Assembly: GCA_900767715.1 (NCBI GenBank)
Contig: CAAGAD010000005.1
Coordinates: 620,001-684,000 of the forward strand
Direction: 5' to 3'
Length of the DNA stretch: 64,000 nucleotides
DNA from: Clostridia bacterium
Lineage (GTDB): Bacteria; Bacillota; Clostridia; Christensenellales; UBA1242
Below, in pieces: positions 35,261 through 45,457 of the stretch (the stretch's first letter is position 1; every line of letters begins with the position of its first letter). Made by a program: the position numbers and the translations under genes. The notes under the pieces were generated by a model that was not told where the DNA came from, did not search any database, and saw only the letters and a list, made by a program, of their open reading frames with translations.

Positions 35261-37066
35261 ATGGATATTAGAAATATTGCAATCATTGCGCACGTTGACC
35301 ACGGCAAGACCAGTCTTGTCAATGCTTTGCTCAAACAAGGTGGCGTGTTTAGAGATAACCAAGAAGTGCAAGATCGCGTGATGGACAACAACGCGCTCGA
35401 ACGCGAACGTGGCATTACTATTATGGCGAAGAACTGTTCGGCATATTACAAAAACACCAAAATCAACATCGTTGACACCCCAGGACACGCTGACTTCGGC
35501 GGTGAAGTAGAACGTTCACTCAAAATGGTGGACGGTGTTTTGCTGGTCGTGGACGCCTTTGAAGGCCCAATGCCTCAAACACGTTTCGTATTGGAAAAGG
35601 CGCTCGCGCTCAACCTAAAAATCATCATCGTTGTCAACAAGATTGACCGTCCAGACGCACGACTCAATGAAGTCGGTGATGAAGTATTGGAATTGTTGCT
35701 TGACCTTGACGGCACTGTTGAACAACTCAATAGCCCAATCGTTTATTGCTCGGCACGTAACGGCACTAGCAGTCTTAGTCCTAACGAAGTTGGCACGGAT
35801 ATGACCCCACTCTTTGAAACAATTATCAGCCACATTGACCCACCAAAGACTGACGACAACGCACCTTTCCAAATGCTCGTCAGTGCCACCGAACAGAACG
35901 ACTATCTCGGTAAACTTGCTGTCGGCAAGATTGAAACCGGTACAGTAAAGATTAACCAAGCAATCGTTGTCAAGAACCACCACGACGCCAGCCGTGTTTT
36001 GCGCGGAAAAGTGCAAAATATTTTCACCTTTGAAGGACTTAAACGTGAAGCCAAAGAGGTGGCAACTAGCGGTGATATTGTCTGCATTGCGGGCATTCCT
36101 GACATTCAAATCGGTGATACTATCAGCGTGAATGACAGCCTATCGGCTTTGCCATTCGTCAAAATCAGCGAACCAAGCGTTAGTATGACCTTTATGGTCA
36201 ATGACAGTCCATTCGCCGGCAAAGAAGGTAAATTCGTCACTAGCCGTCATTTGCGTGAAAGACTATACAAAGAAGCCATTCGCGATTTGTCCTTGAAAGT
36301 GACAGACGGCGAAACAACTGAATGCTTCAATGTTTGCGGACGTGGTGAAATGCACCTTGCCGTGCTCATCGAAAATATGCGCCGTGAGGGTTATGAATTC
36401 CAAGTAAGTATGCCTCGCGTAATATATAAAGAAATAAACGGCGTGAAGTGCGAACCTATTGACCGTCTAATCCTTGATGTGCCAGCCGAGAGCGTGGGCA
36501 CTGTTATGCAGACAATGGGCGTGAGAAAAGCCGACCTTGTAAGTATGCACCCAATCGGCAGTCGTATGCGCCTTGAATTCTTGATTCCAAGCCGTGGTTT
36601 GTTCGGTTACAAATCACAATTCTTGACTGACACTCGTGGTGAAGGCGTTATGAACTCAATCTTCTTTGAATATCAGCCATACAAGGGTGAAATCGAGCGC
36701 AGAAATTGCGGTTCACTCATCGCTTATGAAACGGGTGAAGCCATTACTTACGGTCTATTCAACGCACAAGGTCGTGGTCCATTATTCGTTACCGCGGGCG
36801 AACACGTTTACGAAGGTATGGTTGTGGGTTCTAACCCTAAGGGCGACGACATCGTTGTCAACGTCTGCAAGAAGAAACAACTCACCAATATGCGTACGAG
36901 TGCCAGCGATGAAGCATTGCGCCTAACCCCAGTTGCGCCAATGAGCCTTGAATTTGCCCTAGAATTTATCGGCGACGACGAACTCGTGGAAGTAACCCCT
37001 AAAAACATTCGCATTCGCAAGACAATTCTCGACGGCGATTTGAGATATAAATCTAAAAAGAATTAA
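35261..37066 (+). CDS. typA: Translational GTPase TypA/BipA
   Basis: 601 aa ribosome-associated GTPase needed under stress and cold. The G1 motif is A-H-V-D-H-G-K-T (about 10-17), G2 is in R-G-I-T-I, G3 is D-T-P-G-H, G4 N-K-I-D; EF-G-like domains III and V follow and the BipA-specific C-terminal domain is near 480-601. Shine-Dalgarno GGAG precedes ATG. Followed after 43 nt by the small membrane protein gene, which has its own promoter overlapping the end of typA. Confidence 0.95.
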   Translation: MDIRNIAIIAHVDHGKTSLVNALLKQGGVFRDNQEVQDRVMDNNALERERGITIMAKNCSAYYKNTKINIVDTPGHADFGGEVERSLKMVDGVLLVVDAFEGPMPQTRFVLEKALALNLKIIIVVNKIDRPDARLNEVGDEVLELLLDLDGTVEQLNSPIVYCSARNGTSSLSPNEVGTDMTPLFETIISHIDPPKTDDNAPFQMLVSATEQNDYLGKLAVGKIETGTVKINQAIVVKNHHDASRVLRGKVQNIFTFEGLKREAKEVATSGDIVCIAGIPDIQIGDTISVNDSLSALPFVKISEPSVSMTFMVNDSPFAGKEGKFVTSRHLRERLYKEAIRDLSLKVTDGETTECFNVCGRGEMHLAVLIENMRREGYEFQVSMPRVIYKEINGVKCEPIDRLILDVPAESVGTVMQTMGVRKADLVSMHPIGSRMRLEFLIPSRGLFGYKSQFLTDTRGEGVMNSIFFEYQPYKGEIERRNCGSLIAYETGEAITYGLFNAQGRGPLFVTAGEHVYEGMVVGSNPKGDDIVVNVCKKKQLTNMRTSASDEALRLTPVAPMSLEFALEFIGDDELVEVTPKNIRIRKTILDGDLRYKSKKN

Positions 37067-37074
37067 TTTTACAC

Positions 37075-37110
37075 TTTACATTAATCCCTAAAATAGTTAT
37101 AATGTAACTA
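37075..37110 (+). promoter_or_regulatory. Leaderless-type promoter upstream of the dnaB operon
   Basis: TTTACA (37075-37080), 17-bp spacer, TATAAT (37098-37103), 6 nt, ATG 37110. The -35 begins 9 nt after the typA stop. Confidence 0.75.
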
Positions 37111-37373
37111 TGAAAGAAAAACCAAGAATGAACTATGAACAGAAAAAAGTGTTGAAAAAGCGTGCCAAACGTTTCGCGCTGACACTTTTGTGCGTTTTGC
37201 CACTGCTCTACATTCTTGGTTATTTTGTTCTGGAAAAGTATGTCAGTGACGCGGTGGAGATTTTCATCTATGTGGTATTAATGGGGCTCGCCGTGTTCAT
37301 TGTGGAACTCATCGCCAACAAGCGCGAAGCCAAACAAGAAAAATTGCCACCTAAAAAAGATGTGTTTAAATAA
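37110..37373 (+). CDS. Small membrane protein, 87 aa
   Basis: Not recognised. A basic N-terminus (K-K-V-L-K-K-R-A-K-R) is followed by two membrane helices (about 20-42 and 50-70) and a Lys/Glu-rich cytosolic tail. It precedes dnaB by 11 nt and is probably co-transcribed with it. There is no Shine-Dalgarno; the ATG sits at the expected transcription start. The codon pattern is normal for the host. Confidence 0.65.
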   Translation: MKEKPRMNYEQKKVLKKRAKRFALTLLCVLPLLYILGYFVLEKYVSDAVEIFIYVVLMGLAVFIVELIANKREAKQEKLPPKKDVFK

Positions 37374-37384
37374 AAGGAGCAACT

Positions 37385-38809
37385 ATGCCTACACAAAAGC
37401 CAAAAATTTTGCCACACAATCTTGAAGCCGAACAATCGGTTTTGGGTTGTGTCTTCCTTAGCACCGATTCTCAAATCGGTATTTTTGACAACCTTAAACC
37501 AGAAGATTTCTACACCAACGCGCACAAAAAGATTTTTTCGGCAATGCTGGACGACTATCGCAAAAATATTCCTATCGACTACATCACTGTTACGCGCGCC
37601 TTGGAGCAAGACGGCAACCTTGACGAAGTGGGCGGAGTGGATTACATTGTCAGCCTAACCAACATTGTACCTAGCGCGGCGAATAGTATGCATTATGTGC
37701 AGATTGTCAAGAATGATTCCACCTTGCGTAAATTGATTGAAATCAGCCAAATGGTAATCACCGAGGCATTCGAGTCGCAATCTGCCGAGGACAGCCTACA
37801 AAAAGCGCAAAAAGAGATTATGGACATCTCTGCCAGCGAACAACATTCCAGCCTTGTGCATATGGGCGAAGCCATCAACACAGTCATCAGCAGAATGGAG
37901 AAGTTGAGCGTGGACAAAAACGCTTTCCGCGGACTCAAAACCGGCTTTCCACGTCTGGACGGCGTGACAAAAGGCTTCCAACGTGGCGACCTAATTTTGC
38001 TCGCCGCACGTCCATCTGTCGGTAAATCTGCCCTAGCGCTCAATATGTGCAACAACGCCGCAATGAATGGCGCGACGGTTGCCATTTTCTCATTGGAAAT
38101 GCCTGCCAGCCAGATTGCAGCCCGTGCCATTGCCAGCATTGGCTATGTGCCTATGGAACAAGTGCAGACGGGTGACACCAACGCGAACGGTTGGGATTGC
38201 GTATTTGAAACACGAGATAAAATCAACAAAGCAAAGATTTATGTTGATGACAGTTCACTAACCACCGCTGCCGACATATTAAATAAGTGCAGACGTTTGA
38301 AACGCGAAAACGGTGGCAAACTTGACCTTATTATGATTGACTATTTGCAATTGATGACCAACCCAAAGACGCGCGCCAGCGACAGCCGTGCCAACGAAGT
38401 GGCGGAAATCAGCCGTGCGTTGAAGATTGCAGCCAAGGAGTTGGACGTGCCAATCTTGGCGCTCTCACAGGTCAGCCGTGAAGTAGATAAGCGTGACAAC
38501 AAAAACAGCCTAATGCTCAGCGACTTGCGTGAATCGGGCGCAATCGAGCAAGATGCCGACATCGTTATGTTCCTTAGCCGAAAAGAGCCAAAGCCAGACG
38601 ACATTCAAGCGGGCGCGGACACAGATTGCTTGCTCGACATTGCCAAGCACAGAAATGGTGCTCTCGCAAAGATTGATTTGAAATGGGCGGGACAATTCGT
38701 TCGCTTCTATGAAGCCGAAACCCCAGCACCAGAGCCAATTGTTGCCAAGACGGGTGACGACGTTGAAATGAAAAAGGTTAATGACGCTTCACTTGACGAA
38801 GCGTTTTAA
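37385..38809 (+). CDS. dnaB: Replicative DNA helicase
   Basis: 474 aa hexameric helicase that unwinds DNA at the fork. The N-terminal domain (about 10-110: P-H-N-L-E-A-E-Q-S-V-L-G) is typical. The RecA-like C-terminal domain has Walker A A-R-P-S-V-G-K-S-A (about 208-216), Walker B L-I-M-I-D-Y-L-Q-L-M and the C-terminal R-E-S-G-A-I-E-Q-D-A-D motif. No intein. Shine-Dalgarno AGGAG precedes ATG; yqeY follows after 9 nt. Confidence 0.95.
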   Translation: MPTQKPKILPHNLEAEQSVLGCVFLSTDSQIGIFDNLKPEDFYTNAHKKIFSAMLDDYRKNIPIDYITVTRALEQDGNLDEVGGVDYIVSLTNIVPSAANSMHYVQIVKNDSTLRKLIEISQMVITEAFESQSAEDSLQKAQKEIMDISASEQHSSLVHMGEAINTVISRMEKLSVDKNAFRGLKTGFPRLDGVTKGFQRGDLILLAARPSVGKSALALNMCNNAAMNGATVAIFSLEMPASQIAARAIASIGYVPMEQVQTGDTNANGWDCVFETRDKINKAKIYVDDSSLTTAADILNKCRRLKRENGGKLDLIMIDYLQLMTNPKTRASDSRANEVAEISRALKIAAKELDVPILALSQVSREVDKRDNKNSLMLSDLRESGAIEQDADIVMFLSRKEPKPDDIQAGADTDCLLDIAKHRNGALAKIDLKWAGQFVRFYEAETPAPEPIVAKTGDDVEMKKVNDASLDEAF

Positions 38810-38818
38810 GGAGATTAT

Positions 38819-39244
38819 ATGATTATTGACGAAATCAAGAAAGACAATATGACTGCAATGAAAGAGCATAATTCTACCGCTCGCTCAATTTACAGCATTG
38901 TGATGAACAAATATTTGCTTTTGAGCATTGACAAAAAGGCAAAGAACCAAGAAATAAAGGACGAAGACACTATTGCCATTTTGCAAAAGACAATTAAAGA
39001 ACTCACCGAAGAAGCCGAGAACTACACTCGCGCCCATAACCTTGAACAAGTGGCTGAAATCAACGCTCAAAAGGAAATCTTGACAAAATACTTGCCACAG
39101 ATGCTATCTAATGACGAAATTGACGCCATTATCGCTAGCCTAGCCGACAAGTCTATTCCTAGCATTATGAAACATTTCAAAATCAACTATGCCGGCAAGG
39201 TAGATATGAGTGCTGTCAGCGCTCGTGCCAAACTTGTGCAATAG
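38819..39244 (+). CDS. yqeY: GatB/YqeY domain protein
   Basis: 141 aa, all helical, homologous to the C-terminal tRNA-binding domain of GatB; the exact role is unknown. Recognised by I-D-E-I-K-K-D-N-M-T-A-M-K near the start, Y-L-P-Q-M-L-S at about 98 and a C-terminal G-K-V-D-M-S-A-V-S-A. Shine-Dalgarno AAGGAG. Last gene of the dnaB operon, followed by a terminator. Confidence 0.88.
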   Translation: MIIDEIKKDNMTAMKEHNSTARSIYSIVMNKYLLLSIDKKAKNQEIKDEDTIAILQKTIKELTEEAENYTRAHNLEQVAEINAQKEILTKYLPQMLSNDEIDAIIASLADKSIPSIMKHFKINYAGKVDMSAVSARAKLVQ

Positions 39245-39327
39245 GCAAAACGCGAATTTTGAATGCAATCGTTATTTATTTTACATTGTAGAAAAGCCGT
39301 AGAAAACCTTAAACACGCAATACAATC

Positions 39328-39356
39328 AAAAATAGGCAAAATCTGCCTATTTTTTG
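39328..39356 (+). terminator. Terminator after yqeY
   Basis: AAAAATAGGCA pairs with TGCCTATTTTT around AAATC, then more T. The gap 39245-39432 holds this and a TACAAT box (39400-39405) before gyrB. Confidence 0.8.
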
Positions 39357-39432
39357 TGTTTTTTTGAGTTATTCGTTCGACTTTTTTTTGCCGATATGGT
39401 ACAATTAAATTAGTAAAAATAAAGGAAGTTTT

Positions 39433-41349
39433 ATGACTGAAAAAGAATTAACTACTAGTGTCAAATATGACGAAAATGACATACAGGTGTTGGAAGGTCT
39501 TGAACCTGTCCGCAAGCGTCCTGGTATGTATATCGGCTCGACTGACAGCCAAGGTTTGCACCACCTAATCACCGAGATTGTAGATAACTCAATCGACGAA
39601 GCGTTGGCGGGCTATTGCAACAAAATCACTGTTACTTTGCTACCTAATGACTGGGTGCGCGTCGAAGACAACGGCCGTGGCATTCCAACAGGCATTCACC
39701 CTACTGAGAAAATCAGCGCGGTGGAAGTCGTTTTGACCAAACTACACGCAGGCGGTAAGTTTGGTGGCGAAGGCTACAAGATTAGTGGTGGTTTGCACGG
39801 CGTGGGTTTGTCTTGCGTAAACGCGCTCAGCGAAACTTTGCAAGTGGAAGTCTATCAAAACGGCAACCATTATTATCAAGAATATCACCGTGGCGTTCCT
39901 ACCGACCGACTCGCAGTCGTTGGCAAGGCTGACCACACAGGCACAACGGTCACTTTCCACCCAGATGCTTTGATTTTTGACACAACAGTGTTTAACTATG
40001 AACTTTTGAAGTCGCGTTTTAGAGAAATCGCCTTCTTAAACAAAGGTCTTACTCTCACCATTGCCGACGAGCGCGAAAGCGAACCGGTTAGCGATACCTT
40101 CCGTTTTGATGGCGGTATTGTGGAGTTTGTGGAAGACTTGACCAAAGCAAAGGAATGCGTATTCCCTAGTCCAATCTACATCAACAAGATTGGCGACACT
40201 TACGAAGTGGAAATCTGCTTCCAATACACCGACAACTACACCGAGAATATGCACACCTATTGCAACAACATCAACACCATTGAAGGTGGTAGTCACCTTG
40301 TCGGTTTCAAAAACTCACTCACCAAGATTATCAATGACTATGCACTCAAAAACGGTATAATCAAGGACGACAAAGACAAACTTACGGGCGACGACGTTCG
40401 TGAAGGCATCACCGCCGTCATCAGCGTCAAACTTATGAATCCGCAATTTGAAGGTCAAACCAAGACCAAACTCGGCAACGCTGAAATGCGTGGATATGTA
40501 GAGCGAGCAATGGAAGACTTCTCTATGTATCTCGAAGAGCACCCAACCGAAGCGCGCACTTTGGTGCAGAAGAGCGTTTTGAGTGCCAAGGCACGTGAAG
40601 CCGCTCGCCTTGCACGTGAGAACACTCGCCGAAAGACCGCACTTGAATCGACTACACTCCCTGGCAAACTTGCCGATTGTAGCGTGCGTGACCCTAGCGT
40701 GTGCGAGATATTCATCGTCGAAGGTAACTCGGCAGGCGGTTCAGCCAAAATGGGACGTGACCGCAGATTCCAAGCCATTTTGCCATTGCGTGGCAAGATT
40801 TTGAACGTGGAAAAGACACGACTCGGCAGAGCACTGGAAAACGAAGAAATCAAGAGTATGATTACCGCTTTTGGTTGCGGAATCGGTCAAGAGTGCGACT
40901 TGAAGAAGTTGCGTTATGACAAAATCGTTTGTATGACCGATGCCGATGTCGATGGCAGTCACATTAGAATATTGCTTCTCACCTTCTTCTTCCGTTATAT
41001 GCGTCCACTCGTTGAGCAAGGACACGTTTACATCGCACAACCACCACTCTACAAGGTAACCCGTGGCAAGAAAGACTACTATTTTTATAGTGAAGAAGAC
41101 AAGGAACGCGATGTGGAAGTCAACGGCAAACCTAATGCCATTTCTCGTTACAAAGGTCTTGGTGAAATGGACCCTGAACAACTTTGGGAAACGACTATGA
41201 ACCCAGAGAACCGCACCTTCTTGCAAGTCAAGGTGGAAGACGCGGTCGAAGCAGACCAAACATTCGATATGCTTATGGGCGAGCGTCCTGAACTGAGAAG
41301 AAAATTTATCGAAGAGAATGCCAAGTTGGCTACTAATTTGGACATTTAG
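39433..41349 (+). CDS. gyrB: DNA gyrase subunit B
   Basis: 638 aa ATPase subunit of gyrase. The GHKL ATPase domain has E-I-V-D-N-S-I-D-E-A (Asn of the Bergerat fold), then G-G-L-H-G-V-G; the TOPRIM domain has E-G-N-S-A-G-G-S-A-K and D-A-D-V-D-G-S-H-I-R; the C-terminal tail reads Y-K-G-L-G-E-M-D-P-E-Q-L. It is assigned to gyrase rather than topoisomerase IV because its partner gene encodes a GyrA with a GyrA box. Shine-Dalgarno GGAAG. Followed after 8 nt by gyrA. Confidence 0.95.
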   Translation: MTEKELTTSVKYDENDIQVLEGLEPVRKRPGMYIGSTDSQGLHHLITEIVDNSIDEALAGYCNKITVTLLPNDWVRVEDNGRGIPTGIHPTEKISAVEVVLTKLHAGGKFGGEGYKISGGLHGVGLSCVNALSETLQVEVYQNGNHYYQEYHRGVPTDRLAVVGKADHTGTTVTFHPDALIFDTTVFNYELLKSRFREIAFLNKGLTLTIADERESEPVSDTFRFDGGIVEFVEDLTKAKECVFPSPIYINKIGDTYEVEICFQYTDNYTENMHTYCNNINTIEGGSHLVGFKNSLTKIINDYALKNGIIKDDKDKLTGDDVREGITAVISVKLMNPQFEGQTKTKLGNAEMRGYVERAMEDFSMYLEEHPTEARTLVQKSVLSAKAREAARLARENTRRKTALESTTLPGKLADCSVRDPSVCEIFIVEGNSAGGSAKMGRDRRFQAILPLRGKILNVEKTRLGRALENEEIKSMITAFGCGIGQECDLKKLRYDKIVCMTDADVDGSHIRILLLTFFFRYMRPLVEQGHVYIAQPPLYKVTRGKKDYYFYSEEDKERDVEVNGKPNAISRYKGLGEMDPEQLWETTMNPENRTFLQVKVEDAVEADQTFDMLMGERPELRRKFIEENAKLATNLDI

Positions 41350-41357
41350 GAGATGAT

Positions 41358-43901
41358 ATGAAAGACGAAAAATTCGTAAAAGTAGATAACACGCACTACA
41401 TAGACACCGAAGTTGACCACGAACTCCGCACCAGTTTTATCAACTATGCAATGGCGGTCAATGTCAGCCGTGCCATTCCTGATGTGCGCGACGGCTTGAA
41501 GCCTGTTCACCGCAGAATCTTGTATTGTATGGCGGAAGAAAACCTTTTCAGTGACAAACCATTCAAAAAATGTGCAACCACTGTCGGTGACGTGTTGGGT
41601 CACTATCACCCACACGGCGACGCTTCCGTTTATGACGCACTCGTGCGTTTGGCGCAAGACTTCTCTATCAATGAACCACTCATTGACGGACACGGCAACT
41701 TTGGTTCGGTCGATGGCGACGACGCCGCTGCCTATCGTTATACTGAATCTAGGCTGAGCAAAATCAGTAACGAACTTTTACGCGATATTGATAAAAACAC
41801 AGTAGATTTTGTACCTAATTTTGATGGTCAGCATATGGAACCTACCGTATTGCCTAGCCGTTTTCCAAACTTGTTGGTCAATGGTAGCGACGGCATTGCC
41901 GTTGGTATGGCGACCAACATTCCACCTCACAACCTTGGCGAAGTGATTGACGCGGTTGTTGCAATGATTGACAACCCAGACATCTCGATTGACGAGATTA
42001 TTCGCATTTTGCCAGCACCAGACTTCCCAACAGGTGGTATTCTTATGGGCAAGAGCGCCATCAACGAAGCCTATCGCACCGGTCGTGGCGGTTATGTAAT
42101 CCGCGCCAAGACTGAGATTGAAGAATTCGACGACGGCAAGCGTTATCGCATTGTTGCCACCGAGATTCCATATCAGGTCAACAAAGCGCGCCTAATCACC
42201 CAGATTGCCGACCTTGTGAAAGACAAGCGTATTGAAGGCATTTCCAACATAAACGACGAATCCGACCGTGAAGGTATGCGCATTGTGATTGAACTCAAAC
42301 GCGACGCCAATCCACAAGTTGTATTGAACACACTTTTCAAAATGAGCCAGTTGCAGACCAGCAACGGCATTATAATGCTTGCGCTTGACGACGGTCAGCC
42401 AAAGGTTATGCCTATCACCGACATCTTGCGAGCCTACATCAAGTTCCAAGAACAAGTCATCGAAAGACGTACTCGTTTCGACCTTGAAAAAGCGGAAGAA
42501 AAGGCTCACATACTCGAAGGTTTGGTGATTGCCGTTCAAAACATTGACGACGTGGTTCACACCATCAAAATCAGTGCCGACCGCAATGACGCGATGAACC
42601 GACTGATGACGGAATTTAACCTAAGTGACAAGCAAGCCAACGCCATTTTGGATATGCGCCTTAGCAAACTCACTGGTTTGGAAGTGGAGAAACTCACCGA
42701 AGAACTTGACGAACTTGACAAACAGATTGCCGAGTTTAAAGACATTTTGTCTAGCGAAGGTAAGATTTTGCAAATCGTGCGCAAAGAAATCCTTGAAATC
42801 AAGGAAAACTATGCCACCCCACGTAAGACTGAAATCAGCCTTGACTATGACGACATCGACATCGGCGATTTGATTGAGAAACACGAAGTAGTCATCTCTA
42901 TGACCGCACAAGGCTACATCAAACGTATGCCATTGGCTGAATATCGCAGTCAAAACCGCGGTGGACGTGGTGTTTCTAGCCACAAGACCAAGGAAGAGGA
43001 TGCTGTTATCGATTTATTCTCTTGCAACAGTCACGACAATTTGCTTTTCTTCACCAACAAAGGCAAAGTGTATGATTTGAAAGCATATCTCATTCCAGAA
43101 GCGAACAGACAAGCAAAGGGTCGCGCTATGGTCAACCTTTTGCAACTCGAACCGGACGAAAAGGTCAGCGCAGTAATCCGCCGACCAGAAGGCGAAGGCT
43201 GTCTTGTAATGGCAACATCATTTGGTTATGTAAAGAAAACTAACCTTAGCGAATTCGACTCAATCCGCAAAAACGGCAAACTTGCAGTCAAACTCAATGA
43301 AGGCGACTATCTCGTCAGCGTCAAACTTTCAACTGGCGACGACGACATTATGGTGGCGAGCGACAATGGCCGTTGCCTAAGATGTAACGAACGTGACATT
43401 AAAGAAGTGGGACGTAACAGTCAGGGTATTAAGTGCATTAAACTGGACGACAACGAACACATCATCGATATGATGGTAATCAAGGACGGTATGGACATTT
43501 TGACCGTGACCGAAAAGGCTTTTGCAAAGCGTACTGACGCCAGCGAATACCGTACGCAAGCGCGTGGCGGTAAAGGTATCAAGGCGGGCACGTTCAATGC
43601 GAAGACCGGCTTGGCTGTGGCAATTCGCCCAGTCGATGAAGACAAAGACGTCTTGCTCATCACCAACACGGGCGTTACAATCCGCGTTCACGCAGTGGAT
43701 TGCAATAAGGTCGGTCGTGGCGGACAGGGCGTTCGCATTATGCGACTTGGCGATGAAGGCAAGGTTGTGAGCGTTGCCGTGGTTGACCACGAAGACGACG
43801 AGCCTAGCGAAACAGTTGAACAAAGCGTAGATACGGCTGAAACAAATCTACAAGAAAGTCACAATGATGTGGATAATGTTGTAACTGATGACAATGAATA
43901 A
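41358..43901 (+). CDS. gyrA: DNA gyrase subunit A
   Basis: 847 aa. The breakage-reunion domain has the catalytic Tyr in A-A-A-Y-R-Y-T-E (Tyr about 126) and the winged helix H-P-H-G-D-A-S-V-Y-D. The C-terminal beta-pinwheel domain begins with a GyrA-box variant Q-N-R-G-G-R-G-V (about 532), which marks gyrase and supports introduction of negative supercoils. The tail (about 815-847) is acidic. Shine-Dalgarno AGGAG. Co-transcribed with gyrB; a terminator follows. Confidence 0.95.
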   Translation: MKDEKFVKVDNTHYIDTEVDHELRTSFINYAMAVNVSRAIPDVRDGLKPVHRRILYCMAEENLFSDKPFKKCATTVGDVLGHYHPHGDASVYDALVRLAQDFSINEPLIDGHGNFGSVDGDDAAAYRYTESRLSKISNELLRDIDKNTVDFVPNFDGQHMEPTVLPSRFPNLLVNGSDGIAVGMATNIPPHNLGEVIDAVVAMIDNPDISIDEIIRILPAPDFPTGGILMGKSAINEAYRTGRGGYVIRAKTEIEEFDDGKRYRIVATEIPYQVNKARLITQIADLVKDKRIEGISNINDESDREGMRIVIELKRDANPQVVLNTLFKMSQLQTSNGIIMLALDDGQPKVMPITDILRAYIKFQEQVIERRTRFDLEKAEEKAHILEGLVIAVQNIDDVVHTIKISADRNDAMNRLMTEFNLSDKQANAILDMRLSKLTGLEVEKLTEELDELDKQIAEFKDILSSEGKILQIVRKEILEIKENYATPRKTEISLDYDDIDIGDLIEKHEVVISMTAQGYIKRMPLAEYRSQNRGGRGVSSHKTKEEDAVIDLFSCNSHDNLLFFTNKGKVYDLKAYLIPEANRQAKGRAMVNLLQLEPDEKVSAVIRRPEGEGCLVMATSFGYVKKTNLSEFDSIRKNGKLAVKLNEGDYLVSVKLSTGDDDIMVASDNGRCLRCNERDIKEVGRNSQGIKCIKLDDNEHIIDMMVIKDGMDILTVTEKAFAKRTDASEYRTQARGGKGIKAGTFNAKTGLAVAIRPVDEDKDVLLITNTGVTIRVHAVDCNKVGRGGQGVRIMRLGDEGKVVSVAVVDHEDDEPSETVEQSVDTAETNLQESHNDVDNVVTDDNE

Positions 43902-43905
43902 TTTT

Positions 43906-43939
43906 AAAAAACGCTGTAACAAGAGTTGCAGTGTTTTTT
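43906..43939 (+). terminator. Terminator of gyrBA
   Basis: AAAAAACGCTGTAAC pairs, with two G-T wobbles, with GTTGCAGTGTTTTTT around AAGA. Confidence 0.75.
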
Positions 43940-44093
43940 AATTATCATAATTAATGTCGCCTAATCTAACTTACGACAACAATTTGCATAGGTTATTAGA
44001 ACCATAACATATTTTTATATTTAAAACCGCGCTCTTCGGTTGGATAATTCACGCGAGTGTGGTATAATAGAAATAGATATTTTGGGGGCGAAG

Positions 44094-44606
44094 ATGAAAA
44101 AAGTTTGTTTCGTGATAAATGGCGTGGGCGGTTGCGGAAAAGACTCGCTCATTCACCTTTTGTGCGACAAGTTTAAGGTTAGAAACGTGTCAAGCATTAC
44201 ACCTATAAACGAACTGGCAAAAATGGCGGGCTGGGACGGCGTGAAAACGGACAAGGCGCGCAAGTTTTTGTTTGAACTAAAAAGCCTTGTGACTGAATTT
44301 AACGACTACCCTACTAAATACATTTTGGACGAGTATAACCAATTTTTGACAAGCGATGAGCAAATAATGTTTATCCACATTCGCGAGAGCGAAAACATTT
44401 CGCGCTTCGTTTCTCTTACGGGCGGAAAGGTGAAGACGCTGTTAATCACTCCGCGCGCTGAACTAACAAACAAAGTTTACGGCAACCACGCGGACGACGA
44501 CGTTTACAAATATGACTACGATTACACATTCGCCAATGACCGACCACTTGACGAGATTGCACCATTGTGGATTAATTTCATTCAACATATTTTAGACGAG
44601 CAATAA
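44094..44606 (+). CDS. P-loop NTPase, nucleotide-kinase-like
   Basis: 170 aa from ATG 44094. The frame extends to 44040, but a Shine-Dalgarno GGGGGCGAAG and a TATAAT box (44063-44068) fix the later start. The P-loop is I-N-G-V-G-G-C-G-K-D-S-L (about 7-18), followed by helices and an aspartate-rich D-D-D-V-Y-K-Y-D-Y-D-Y-T-F. The plan resembles deoxynucleoside-monophosphate kinases and adenylate-kinase-like proteins, but no specific substrate motif is evident. Confidence 0.65.
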   Translation: MKKVCFVINGVGGCGKDSLIHLLCDKFKVRNVSSITPINELAKMAGWDGVKTDKARKFLFELKSLVTEFNDYPTKYILDEYNQFLTSDEQIMFIHIRESENISRFVSLTGGKVKTLLITPRAELTNKVYGNHADDDVYKYDYDYTFANDRPLDEIAPLWINFIQHILDEQ

Positions 44607-44628
44607 TCCACATTTTTTAGTAATGACA

Positions 44629-44659
44629 ACAAAAAAAGAGAGTTATTTCTCTTTTTTGT
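44629..44659. terminator. Bidirectional terminator between convergent genes
   Basis: ACAAAAAAAGAGA pairs with TCTCTTTTTTGT around a 6-nt loop. It contains the stop codon of the minus-strand gene (44643-44645). Confidence 0.75.
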
Positions 44660-45236
44660 TTTTCTTGCACTCTTTGTCTATTTCGTCAAGGCGTTTTAAC
44701 TCAATTTTCTTTCTTTGTTCGTCGTTTAGAGTTTGTGCGATTTCTTTGTCCTTATCGGCGCGCTTGGTTTCGTTGTGATAGAGTTCTTGACTTATCTGCA
44801 ACTCGCTGTCGTGGTGGCAACGTGGGCAGGTATATTTGCCATAATATTTGTCTTCGCCGAAGAACATTCCGTTCGACGCCATTAAGTCTTGTTTTCCGCG
44901 CTCAACATAGACTAGCAATTCTTTTTCACAATATGGACACAAAATTGGGTCATCTATGCACTGATTTTCCATTTGCGGACGGGTGGCAATGTCACTGGCA
45001 CGGCGCGAAATTCTGCCGATGAAAAATAGGTAAACAAGGTCAACGCCCATTAAGCAAAACCCTACCGTCGTCAGCGCGCTCAGCGCAAGTCTGTCGCCCA
45101 ATATGTAAAACACTAGCGCTATGCACACAACCACACCCGCAATCCAAAGATTGTTTTGTACGCTCATAAAGAATTCGTTGATTTTATGCTTGGCACGAAG
45201 TGCCTTGATTATCTTATCTTTTTCCTTGTCGAACAT
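44643..45236 (-). CDS. Membrane protein with a zinc ribbon
   Basis: 197 aa from ATG 45236, chosen because GTGGAG lies just before it; the longer frame to 45254 runs through that site. Two membrane helices (about 29-73) are followed by a zinc ribbon: C-P-Y-C near residue 99 and C-P-R-C near 136. The C-terminal third is highly charged and helical (D-K-D-K-E-I-A-Q-T-L-N-D-E-Q-R-K-K). Possibly a membrane-bound RNA- or protein-binding adaptor. Not recognised as a named family. Confidence 0.65.
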   Translation of the reverse strand: MFDKEKDKIIKALRAKHKINEFFMSVQNNLWIAGVVVCIALVFYILGDRLALSALTTVGFCLMGVDLVYLFFIGRISRRASDIATRPQMENQCIDDPILCPYCEKELLVYVERGKQDLMASNGMFFGEDKYYGKYTCPRCHHDSELQISQELYHNETKRADKDKEIAQTLNDEQRKKIELKRLDEIDKECKKNKKEK

Positions 45237-45457
45237 TTTTGACTCCACATACAAACTAGTTAGAATATATCATCATTTGTTTAATTAGTCAATTATTTAT
45301 TTGTTTGTGCAAAATTTAAATTTTCAATTTTGTGAGAATATTTGCTTATTTGTTGTAAAAATTTTTGAAAAATGCTATTTTTTATGCAAAATTTTACTAT
45401 TTTTATGCGATTTTGATATAAATTTTGCATAGTTTCAAAAAATTGCACGTTTTTCGT

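Noticed and set aside
40741..41259. 172-codon minus-strand frame inside gyrB
   Set aside because: Shadow of the conserved TOPRIM region; no start signals.
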